A stretch of 36,933 bases of DNA, taken from positions 1 to 36,933 of the IMG/VR virus record IMGVR_UViG_3300014492_000019; one strand, 5' to 3'. The position numbers were made by a program, and so were the translations under genes. The notes below the pieces were generated by a model, which saw only the letters and a program-made list of their open reading frames with translations, made no database searches and was not told the DNA's origin. The stretch comes from a virus. This document shows positions 32,615-36,933 of this stretch, piece after piece; position 1 is the stretch's first letter, and each line of letters begins with the position of its first letter.

Positions 32615-32820
32615 GACTTCCTCTTTAACTCGGCGCACTCGCGTTGCGCAGCCTCGATGATCGGTTGTAATTCGTGCACCCATTCGTAGTGCACCTTCAG
32701 AACCAGTGTCCCGTCCGTGAATGGCACGGGCTCCTCGTATTTGTAGCCAGCGGCGTCCAAATGCTTTTTGAAGACTGCCAGCTTCCAATCATCCAGCACC
32801 GTACCGGCCGTCTTGCTCAT
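32611..32820 (-). CDS. Small protein of unknown function
   Basis: A 69-residue protein with 4-bp overlaps on both sides. DDWKLAVFKKHLDAAGYKYE suggests a helix followed by strands (TLVLKVHYEW) and a closing charged helix (IIEAAQRECAELKRKS). No known motif. It follows the CsrA homologue directly, so the two are co-translated. Confidence 0.65.
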   Translation of the reverse strand: MSKTAGTVLDDWKLAVFKKHLDAAGYKYEEPVPFTDGTLVLKVHYEWVHELQPIIEAAQRECAELKRKS

Positions 32821-33038
32821 GGCTTCACCGCCTTGATAGCGCCCCTGATCGGCCGATCATGACCGCTGTTGCCCGCAAGTCGCCGCGCGCGAACCTCCTC
32901 GCGATCCACCACCACATCGGCAGGCGCGACCACGTTGATTCTCACAATATTTCCATCGACTCGCACGACCGTGAGGGTGATGTCATCGCCGATCATGATG
33001 GATTCGCCGGGGCGGCGGGAGAGGGTCAGTCCGCTCAT
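32817..33038 (-). CDS. csrA: CsrA/RsmA-family RNA-binding regulator homologue
   Basis: A 73-residue protein with the CsrA core: LTLSRRPGESIMIGDDITLT for the first strands, VVRVDGNIVRINVVAPADVV for the middle, and VDREEVRARRL for the C-terminal RNA-contacting segment, where host CsrA has HREEI with its key Arg. It is about 12 residues longer than typical CsrA, with a basic tail (GNSGHDRPIRGAIKAVKP). CsrA dimers bind GGA motifs in mRNA leaders and change translation and decay of host carbon-storage, motility and biofilm genes. A phage copy could rewire the host or control this densely coupled operon. 4-bp overlaps on both sides. Family call strong; targets unknown. Confidence 0.85.
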   Translation of the reverse strand: MSGLTLSRRPGESIMIGDDITLTVVRVDGNIVRINVVAPADVVVDREEVRARRLAGNSGHDRPIRGAIKAVKP

Positions 33039-33541
33039 AGTTTGATCTCCAATCGTTCGCCTTGGTCCAAGAATGCGCCATCGACGCGCTCTTTGGCTTG
33101 GAGTGCTTCTTTGATCGTTTTCCGATCGAGTCTCTTCGGGGGCGGTTCCGGGTCAATCCAAAACTTCGCGGGGATCGAGAATTCATCGGTGATGACGACG
33201 GCGGGAGGGTTTTTCTTGAGCTTCAACGTGATATCGAGGCCGTCGATGTGCGGGCGTTGTAGGGCTTCCATGTGGAATTGCAGATATGCACGAATCGAAT
33301 CGGCACGCTTTTGGATTCTGGCGGCACGCTCGGCGGTGGCCTTCGCGGATTCCTTGACAGCATCGGCGTTCGCTTCCAAGGAGAGAATGAATTTGGCGAC
33401 TTGGATGGCTTTGGCGTCAAAATCTCCGGCGAGCGCCTCGAGCGTATCGGCGATGACAGCCGCCGGCAGGTCGTCGGATTCCGTGAGCAGTTCCAGGGAC
33501 TGGAATTGGTTGGAGATCTCGAAGAGAGTGAGGGCGCTCAT
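33035..33541 (-). CDS. Gp157-like phage protein
   Basis: A 168-residue protein matching the siphovirus Gp157 family. A helical N-terminal half (ALTLFEISNQFQSLELLTES) leads into a long coiled-coil region (VAKFILSLEANADAVKESAK) and RADSIRAYLQFHMEALQ. The C-terminal beta portion (LKKNPPAVVITDEFSIPAKF, RLDRKTIKEALQ) is the most typical part. The family is often encoded beside recombination genes and has been linked to phage resistance phenotypes, but its biochemical role is unclear. Here it lies between the RecT neighbourhood and CsrA with 4-bp overlaps. Confidence 0.8.
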   Translation of the reverse strand: MSALTLFEISNQFQSLELLTESDDLPAAVIADTLEALAGDFDAKAIQVAKFILSLEANADAVKESAKATAERAARIQKRADSIRAYLQFHMEALQRPHIDGLDITLKLKKNPPAVVITDEFSIPAKFWIDPEPPPKRLDRKTIKEALQAKERVDGAFLDQGERLEIKL

Positions 33542-33939
33542 AGCCGACCCATCGCAATCCGACCCATCGCAATATTGACTGTCCCGCCGGCAGCCACTTC
33601 CGCCGCGAATTCGGCCTCATTTTCCTGCTGCCGCATCGCCTGGTCATTTGCAAACTTGGCCTCTCGCGCGGCTTCGGCAGAGTCGAGTGTTCCATCAGAA
33701 AGATCGGCAAAGAGAGCGGGGTCTCTAAACTGATTGAAAGCACCAACTGGTGGCTGCGAATCATATCTGCTCTTGTAGTTGCCGCGCGCGTAGAGGCAAT
33801 CAATGAGCTTGGCGAAGATCTCGGGGCCGACGTTCTCGATGCATAGGTGAGAGCACTCATTCTGCCGCAGCCGCGTTAATTCTACGGTCAGTCGCTCGAC
33901 GATGGCCAGTTCGTGAGGGTAGAGGCTGACGCGCATCAC
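33538..33939 (-). CDS. Small helical protein with tandem-repeat C-terminus
   Basis: A 133-residue protein, GTG start at 33939 overlapping the RecT stop (GTGA), with an ATG immediately after as the alternative. It has an N-terminal helical domain (LAIVERLTVELTRLRQNECS), an acidic Ala/Glu-rich C-terminal half, and it ends with a perfect penta-residue duplication (RIAMGRIAMGRL). That end is encoded by a 15-bp direct repeat at 33545-33574. It lies between RecT and the Gp157-like gene, so a role in recombination or replication is possible. No family recognised. Confidence 0.65.
   Translation of the reverse strand: MMRVSLYPHELAIVERLTVELTRLRQNECSHLCIENVGPEIFAKLIDCLYARGNYKSRYDSQPPVGAFNQFRDPALFADLSDGTLDSAEAAREAKFANDQAMRQQENEAEFAAEVAAGGTVNIAMGRIAMGRL
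33545..33574 (-). repeat. 15-bp tandem duplication
   Basis: Two adjacent 15-base units (33545-33559 and 33560-33574), differing only at the last base on the plus strand, encode the repeated IAMGR at the C-terminus of the overlapping gene. A simple slippage duplication; the stop codon and the overlap with the next gene are kept. Confidence 0.8.
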
Positions 33940-34757
33940 GACACCCCCCCCACTTCCTCTTCCAACGTCTTAGGCGCAGCCGCAGGCATCGCCCGCTCGA
34001 TCTCCGCGCGCTGCCCGTCATAGACCGCCTTGAAGCGGGCGCGCAGCACCGGGTCTTTCGTCGCCCGCCATGCGGCGGCAAAGGACTGCTCCAGCGCGCT
34101 GAGTGTGCCCACGTCCATGGAGTTAATGAGCGCTTCGATGTGATCGGACGCCAGGGCATCGACGGTCTGCTCGATGGCGGCGGTGATGCTCGCGGCCGGT
34201 TCAGGCACCTCATCGTACACCTGAAGCTCCTCGGGCGTATGGAAGCCACTCGTCGACTGCGGCGCTTGCGCTCGGCAGCCCTCGGCCACGCACCGCGAGC
34301 GCAACATCGCGCGCGGGTATTTCGTGTACATGCCGCCGTTTTTATCGACCAGACCCGCTTGCTTGGCTCGCGCTATGTCCCAATCAATTTTCAGGGGCTT
34401 GACCGCGAGCGGATGCGTGAAGGTGGCCGATGCCATCTTATCGGTCAACTCGTGCCACTCAATGCGGCCACCGGAGGCCTGGAAGTCGCGCATGATGGCT
34501 TCGGCCTTTTTTGCAGGCTTATTATTTATGAGGTCGAAATCGCGAGCGATCGTCGCGGGGTGCTTCCCTTCCGAATGTGCGATTAACATGAGCGTCAACG
34601 CCTGATCGGCATTCGCGATGCCGAATATTTTCGCGTTCGCCATGGAGATCGCCATGCGCTGCATCTGCTCGAAGGAGAACGAGGGCGCATCTTGGTAAGG
34701 TTGCGCCTGCATCGGTTGCGCGCTTTGAGAGACGAGTTCTTGGCGGGGTTTGGTCAT
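33936..34757 (-). CDS. recT: RecT-family single-strand annealing protein
   Basis: A 273-residue protein. The RecT core is readable: ISMANAKIFGIANADQALTL, then HPATIARDFDLINNKPAKKA and EAIMRDFQASGGRIEWHELT. It also has KIDWDIARAKQAGLVDKNGG and TKYPRAMLRSRCVAEGCRA. The protein anneals complementary single strands during phage recombination and replication. An AAGGA ribosome site lies about 8 bases before the ATG, one of the few starts in the operon with an independent ribosome site. No partner exonuclease of the RecE/lambda Exo type is recognised in this window, so a partner may lie outside or be unrecognised among the neighbours. Confidence 0.85.
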   Translation of the reverse strand: MTKPRQELVSQSAQPMQAQPYQDAPSFSFEQMQRMAISMANAKIFGIANADQALTLMLIAHSEGKHPATIARDFDLINNKPAKKAEAIMRDFQASGGRIEWHELTDKMASATFTHPLAVKPLKIDWDIARAKQAGLVDKNGGMYTKYPRAMLRSRCVAEGCRAQAPQSTSGFHTPEELQVYDEVPEPAASITAAIEQTVDALASDHIEALINSMDVGTLSALEQSFAAAWRATKDPVLRARFKAVYDGQRAEIERAMPAAAPKTLEEEVGGVS

Positions 34758-34778
34758 TACGGATTCCTTACTTGGTGT

Positions 34779-35261
34779 TCAAAACTGGAGAGCATCGATG
34801 TTATCAAGCACTGGCGCGGGCGCCGGCAGCTGCATCGATTCCGGCGTGCAATCCCCGCACACCACCTCGAACACATCTTGCTCGACCATTTTGGTGCCGA
34901 CCTTCTTGCGGACGCAGACGCTTGAGGTGAAGGTCAGCCATACATTGATCTGTGAAGCGGGATTCCTGAAAAATCCATCCCAGGTCGTCTCCCCAGGCTT
35001 CGGCGCATCGGAATAAGTCACGAATTGCGCGCTGACCAGGACGTCAGTGGCGGCTTTTAACTTAGCGGCATCGCCCCCCAATGGGATATTGAGATCATTG
35101 TCCCGCATGTTCGGTTCAATGCCCTGTTTGATGAATTCCTTGACGATGGGCGTGAGGATCGCTTTCGATTCCGCCCACCGCAGCCGCTTGCGCTGAAGTG
35201 CGAGCGATTGCTCAGCCAAGTCGATGTCGATGATAGTCTGGTCGTCCAGTTCAGTAGTCAT
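34779..35261 (-). CDS. Protein of unknown function upstream of RecT
   Basis: A 160-residue protein starting at the ATG overlapping the upstream stop, with a good ribosome site (GGAGAG) about 8 bases before it. Helical N-terminus (DLAEQSLALQRKRLRWAESK), a central NDLNIPLGGDAAKLKAATDV, and a C-terminus with TWDGFFRNPASQINVWLTF and a Cys pair in VCGDC. It is separated from recT by about 20 bp. Its position suggests a recombination or replication partner, and it could include an uncommon nuclease or single-strand-binding activity, but no catalytic motif is evident. Confidence 0.65.
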   Translation of the reverse strand: MTTELDDQTIIDIDLAEQSLALQRKRLRWAESKAILTPIVKEFIKQGIEPNMRDNDLNIPLGGDAAKLKAATDVLVSAQFVTYSDAPKPGETTWDGFFRNPASQINVWLTFTSSVCVRKKVGTKMVEQDVFEVVCGDCTPESMQLPAPAPVLDNIDALQF

Positions 35262-35449
35262 GTATCTCTCCGTGAGTTGTTTTGACAAGCGCGCAACCAC
35301 GCGCGGCTAATGCGCGGGGTGCAAATGGGATATTCAGGACGGCGGATGCGTCTGCGCGGCAAACATCCGCCTAAGCAAAATCCCGCGAGCGTGCCCAACA
35401 GGATCGCAAAGGCGGATGAGCACGATAGATGCTGCCACCAGGCGATCAT
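35258..35449 (-). CDS. 63-residue single-span membrane protein
   Basis: A short protein with 4-bp overlaps on both sides (ATGA and ATGA), which supports translation. A hydrophobic helix AFAILLGTLAGFCLGGCLP at about residues 13-31 is followed by a strongly basic C-terminus (RRRIRRPEYPICT), predicting that the tail faces the cytoplasm. Could be a host-envelope effector or superinfection protein; the family is unknown. Confidence 0.6.
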   Translation of the reverse strand: MIAWWQHLSCSSAFAILLGTLAGFCLGGCLPRRRIRRPEYPICTPRISRAWLRACQNNSRRDT

Positions 35450-35670
35450 GGCTGCCTCCGCAATAGCGCGGGCGTCTCGGGCCCAGGCAGCGGGGCGGCG
35501 AGCGCTGCCTGCAGATTCTCGACGATGCGAATCAGGCGCATCTGCGCCCGCAAGGCGACTCCGCAGGCGGCCGTGTCGCGATGACGCTGGCGGAGCGCCT
35601 CTTGCAAGTGTTGATCGGCCGCCAATATTAGCGCATCGATCACGGTCTCGGCGTCTTCGCGGGCGATCAT
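35446..35670 (-). CDS. Small helical protein of unknown function
   Basis: A 74-residue protein. The ATG at 35670 overlaps the upstream stop (ATGA) and is preferred over an ATG five codons earlier. Nearly all-helical: DAETVIDALILAADQHLQEA, then ALRAQMRLIRIVENLQAAL. A small coiled-coil oligomer is likely. No family recognised. Confidence 0.65.
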   Translation of the reverse strand: MIAREDAETVIDALILAADQHLQEALRQRHRDTAACGVALRAQMRLIRIVENLQAALAAPLPGPETPALLRRQP

Positions 35671-35819
35671 AGCGGTGGCATCCAATGAGGGCGGGGGAGC
35701 GTAGGAAACGCCTCTAAAATGCGATTCAATAGATCCGTGCTATCGGGACCAATTCCTTCGCCTTCGCATACGCTATCCATCGCCAGGATGACACGCGCAT
35801 CCGCTTCGTTAATTTCCAT
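35667..35819 (-). CDS. 50-residue acidic protein of unknown function
   Basis: A 51-codon frame with a GAGG ribosome site about 6 bases before its ATG and a 4-bp overlap with the next gene. Acidic, helical, Pro-ending protein (INEADARVILAMDSVCEGEG, then LLNRILEAFPTLPRPHW). It starts inside the end of the upstream gene. Function unknown. Confidence 0.6.
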   Translation of the reverse strand: MEINEADARVILAMDSVCEGEGIGPDSTDLLNRILEAFPTLPRPHWMPPL

Positions 35820-35949
35820 GGTGCACCTCATTATCATCCCGCGCCTCATCGGCGGCTTGCTCTTCGCGATCAATGCGCAGCCAGTCGCGGTTCAGCCGCT
35901 CTTCGAGTTCGGCCTCGCGCTCTTCGGGGCCATCGGGGCCGCTCATCAT
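35809..35949 (-). CDS. 46-residue charged protein of unknown function
   Basis: A 47-codon frame starting at the ATG overlapping the small membrane gene upstream (ATGA). Highly charged helix (DGPEEREAELEERLNRDWLR, then EEQAADEARDDNEVHHG). Probably a coiled coil. It overlaps the next gene by 11 bp. A longer in-frame frame upstream is out of place because it covers the membrane-protein gene. Confidence 0.55.
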   Translation of the reverse strand: MMSGPDGPEEREAELEERLNRDWLRIDREEQAADEARDDNEVHHGN

Positions 35950-36038
35950 AGGCCCCCGTCGCGCCAGATGCCCCATATGGCGGCACCCAAAAGCACGATG
36001 GCGACGATGATGATGAGACTCCAGTCCAGACGGCTCAT
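35946..36038 (-). CDS. 30-residue single-span membrane peptide
   Basis: A 31-codon frame with 4-bp overlaps on both sides (ATGA, ATGA). The peptide has a short polar start (MSRLDWS), a hydrophobic helix (LIIIVAIVLLGAAIWGIW) and a short end (RDGGL). The double overlap and the ideal membrane-helix composition support a real gene. Candidate envelope effector; unrecognised. Confidence 0.65.
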   Translation of the reverse strand: MSRLDWSLIIIVAIVLLGAAIWGIWRDGGL

Positions 36039-36166
36039 GGTTGCACCAGATCAAACCGAATGAGCACATAAAGCACGAGGATACCCAAGAGGGCGAGCCC
36101 TATAGGGGGTAGCCAGTCAACGCTCGACTGGGCTTCATTAATCGGACGACGGCGGAAAAGGGTCAT
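36035..36166 (-). CDS. 43-residue single-span membrane protein
   Basis: A 44-codon frame whose ATG overlaps the first gene's stop and whose TGA overlaps the next ATG. A basic start (MTLFRRRPINEAQ) is followed by a hydrophobic helix (PPIGLALLGILVLYVLI) and RFDLVQP. GGAG about 8 bases before the ATG is a good ribosome site. With the 30- and 63-residue proteins it makes a set of small membrane proteins early in the operon. Confidence 0.65.
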   Translation of the reverse strand: MTLFRRRPINEAQSSVDWLPPIGLALLGILVLYVLIRFDLVQP

Positions 36167-36390
36167 GATTCACTCCAGGCGCGCTCACCACTGTGCCAGA
36201 GAGAATATTCATGGCGAGTGCGACCGACCCCGTTGCTGGCGACGCGTCGTGTTGCACCGCAGTCAGCACATGTCTCGGTGTAGACGACACCCCCATACGC
36301 ACGGCAATTGATATCGACCGAACGTTCCGCCACTCCCGTAGTGTAGCCGTACATTTGGCCGCTCGTTATATTTTGGTGTTTGCATGTCAT
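36163..36390 (-). CDS. First gene of the leftward operon: small Cys-containing protein
   Basis: A 75-residue protein. ATG at 36390 is preceded by GGAGTG about 10 bases upstream; an in-frame start further upstream would read through the promoter region. It has TCKH near the start and ETCADCGATRRV in the middle, probably one zinc site, between polar stretches (YGYTTGVAERSVDINC and HEYSLWHSGERAW). As the first gene it would be the earliest expressed. Function unknown. Confidence 0.65.
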   Translation of the reverse strand: MTCKHQNITSGQMYGYTTGVAERSVDINCRAYGGVVYTETCADCGATRRVASNGVGRTRHEYSLWHSGERAWSES

Positions 36391-36426
36391 GGTCACTTCA
36401 CTCCGTTGATTTTCTCGATGGGCCCA

Positions 36427-36455
36427 ACTGTACGCGCTGTTTCCTGAGAATGCAA
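36427..36455 (-). promoter_or_regulatory. Probable promoter of the leftward operon
   Basis: Reading leftward: TTGCAT (36455-36450), a 17-base spacer and TACAGT (36432-36427), about 37 bases before the first ATG. The match to the sigma-70 consensus is moderate (three of six at -35, four of six at -10), but spacing is ideal and position right. Confidence 0.45.
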
Positions 36456-36503
36456 CACCCGATTGCAAATATTTTCGAGCCCTACCCTAGCAGAAATTTC
36501 CCA

Positions 36504-36532
36504 TTGCGGCAACAGTTGCAATATGCTATCTG
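36504..36532 (+). promoter_or_regulatory. Possible rightward promoter of the HTH gene
   Basis: TTGCGG (36504-36509), a 17-base spacer and TATCTG (36527-36532), so transcription would start within a few bases of the ATG at 36541. That would give a leaderless mRNA, as for lambda cI from PRM. No convincing ribosome site precedes this ATG, which agrees. The hexamers are weak matches. Confidence 0.35.
36509..36519. promoter_or_regulatory. Candidate operator: perfect palindrome GCAACAGTTGC
   Basis: An 11-base perfect palindrome inside the rightward promoter. Related TTGC/GCAA sequences occur at 36450-36456, 36463-36468 and 36516-36521 in the same 150-base divergent spacer. The clustering suggests binding sites for the HTH regulator encoded at 36541. 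Confidence 0.4.
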
Positions 36533-36540
36533 TAGCGGCT

Positions 36541-36732
36541 ATGAGCGAAATCAAAAAAGCGGTAGAGAAAGTGATTACGAGGCATGGTGGCCTACGAGCG
36601 GCCTCTCGGGCGCTCGGCATCCAGGCGTCTTATTTATGTCGGCTGAGACATGGTAGCAAGAGCAATCCGAGCGATAAGATTCTGCGCAAATTGGGGCTCA
36701 CCAAATCGATTGAATATGAGATGGTGCGTTGA
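36541..36732 (+). CDS. Small HTH regulator (Cro/CI-like)
   Basis: A 63-residue protein. The body EKVITRHGGLRAASRALGIQ, then ASYLCRLRHGSKSNPSDKIL, is a helix-turn-helix of the XRE/Cro type: helix 2 about 20-27 (RAASRALG), recognition helix about 30-39. It ends LRKLGLTKSIEYEMVR. It is divergent from the leftward operon and lies next to candidate operators, so it probably represses or balances early transcription and its own promoter. ATG at 36541 is preferred; an in-frame ATG at 36463 would read through the promoter region. There is no dimerisation or LexA-like cleavage domain, so it resembles Cro more than CI. Confidence 0.75.
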   Translation: MSEIKKAVEKVITRHGGLRAASRALGIQASYLCRLRHGSKSNPSDKILRKLGLTKSIEYEMVR

Positions 36733-36827
36733 GCGAACGCGATATTGCCAGCGAAGCCAATGAACGCAGCGGGCATGTATCCCCTTTACGCACGGAAAGC
36801 GATAGTACAGTTCATCTACATCGATAA
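36729..36827 (+). CDS. Possible 32-residue protein
   Basis: A 33-codon frame starting with TTG, overlapping the HTH gene's stop (TTGA). The sequence SERDIASEANERSGHVSP looks protein-like (amphipathic, common codons) and is coupled like other genes here, but TTG starts are weak and the frame is short. It could be untranslated. Confidence 0.35.
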   Translation: MSERDIASEANERSGHVSPLRTESDSTVHLHR

Positions 36828-36845
36828 AAATACGTCGCCGCGCTA

Positions 36846-36874
36846 TTGCGTTGTAATTATGACAAGTCTATAAA
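36846..36874 (+). promoter_or_regulatory. Rightward promoter near the window end
   Basis: TTGCGT (36846-36851), a 17-base spacer and TATAAA (36869-36874; five of six to the -10 consensus). A 7-base inverted repeat, CGCCGCG at 36836-36842 and CGCGGCG at 36881-36887, flanks it. It would drive a rightward transcript starting near 36881. Confidence 0.5.
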
Positions 36875-36902
36875 TACCGACGCGGCGCCCTAGCCTGGAG
36901 TC

Positions 36903-36933
36903 ATGCCCCAGGTGAAAGCGGTTGGTTCTCCCT
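36903..36933 (+). CDS. Start of a gene running off the window
   Basis: An open frame from ATG 36903 (MPQVKAVGSP) continues to the last base. GGAG ends only two bases before this ATG, which is tight; an in-frame GTG at 36912 would have better spacing. It lies about 20 bases after the predicted start of the transcript from the promoter at 36846-36874. Only about ten codons are visible, so no product can be named. Confidence 0.35.
   Translation, partial: MPQVKAVGSP

Noticed and set aside
1-36933. tRNA genes, attachment sites or an integrase
   Set aside because: I found no cloverleaf-like sequence with a TTCGA-type loop in intergenic DNA and no recombinase motif. Temperate lifestyle is therefore only suggested by the HTH regulator.

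Overview
This window is a stretch of a tailed double-stranded DNA bacteriophage genome (or prophage), most likely with a short, podovirus-like tail. The evidence is two head-to-tail adaptor-type proteins, a large beta-rich tail-hub protein, two very long proteins placed where podophages carry internal/ejection proteins, several collagen-like fibre proteins and a compact lysis cassette. Terminase, portal and capsid genes are not visible and presumably lie outside the left edge. The GC-rich coding sequence, frequent GTG starts and a CsrA homologue fit a host in Pseudomonadota, but nothing here fixes the host genus.

Region 1 (4-10004, + strand) is an adhesion and surface-modification block. It holds a collagen-like/beta-repeat fibre, a GH5-type glycoside hydrolase, a small virion-like protein, a glycosyltransferase, a SAM methyltransferase, a small tail protein, a 934-residue multidomain tail protein and a second glycosyltransferase with a helical-repeat tail. 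Region 2 (10001-13792) has a head-tail adaptor, an HNH homing endonuclease, a zinc-ribbon structural protein, a second collagen-like fibre and an exported fibre-like protein. Region 3 (13793-15715) is the lysis block: small membrane proteins, a GH24-type endolysin, a holin-like protein and a permuted NlpC/P60-like protein. Region 4 (15712-28635) carries a second adaptor, the tail hub, small virion proteins, a GNAT acetyltransferase, a GIY-YIG homing endonuclease, the 1314- and 746-residue putative ejection proteins and a last tail fibre.

Region 5 (28650-36390, - strand) converges on the late genes. It is one tightly packed leftward operon of about 29 small genes, almost all joined by 4-bp ATGA or GTGA overlaps. 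Recognisable members are a RecT-type annealing protein, a Gp157-like protein, a CsrA homologue, a PAPS-reductase-like PP-loop protein and several cysteine-rich or single-membrane-span miniproteins. Several genes of 30-50 codons can be called here because the overlaps fix both ends. Region 6 (36391-36933) is the regulatory hub: divergent promoters with repeated TTGC-type motifs, a small Cro/CI-like HTH regulator reading right, a further rightward promoter and the first codons of a gene running off the window.

The most interesting features are: (i) glycosyltransferases and a methyltransferase interleaved with fibres rich in Gly-Pro-Thr triplets, which suggests glycosylation of the phage's own fibres or modification of host glycans; (ii) a phage-borne CsrA; (iii) a sharp AT-rich tract that starts inside the adaptor gene and ends with the HNH gene, the footprint expected of homing with co-conversion; (iv) a PAPS-reductase-like gene bracketed by imperfect inverted repeats.
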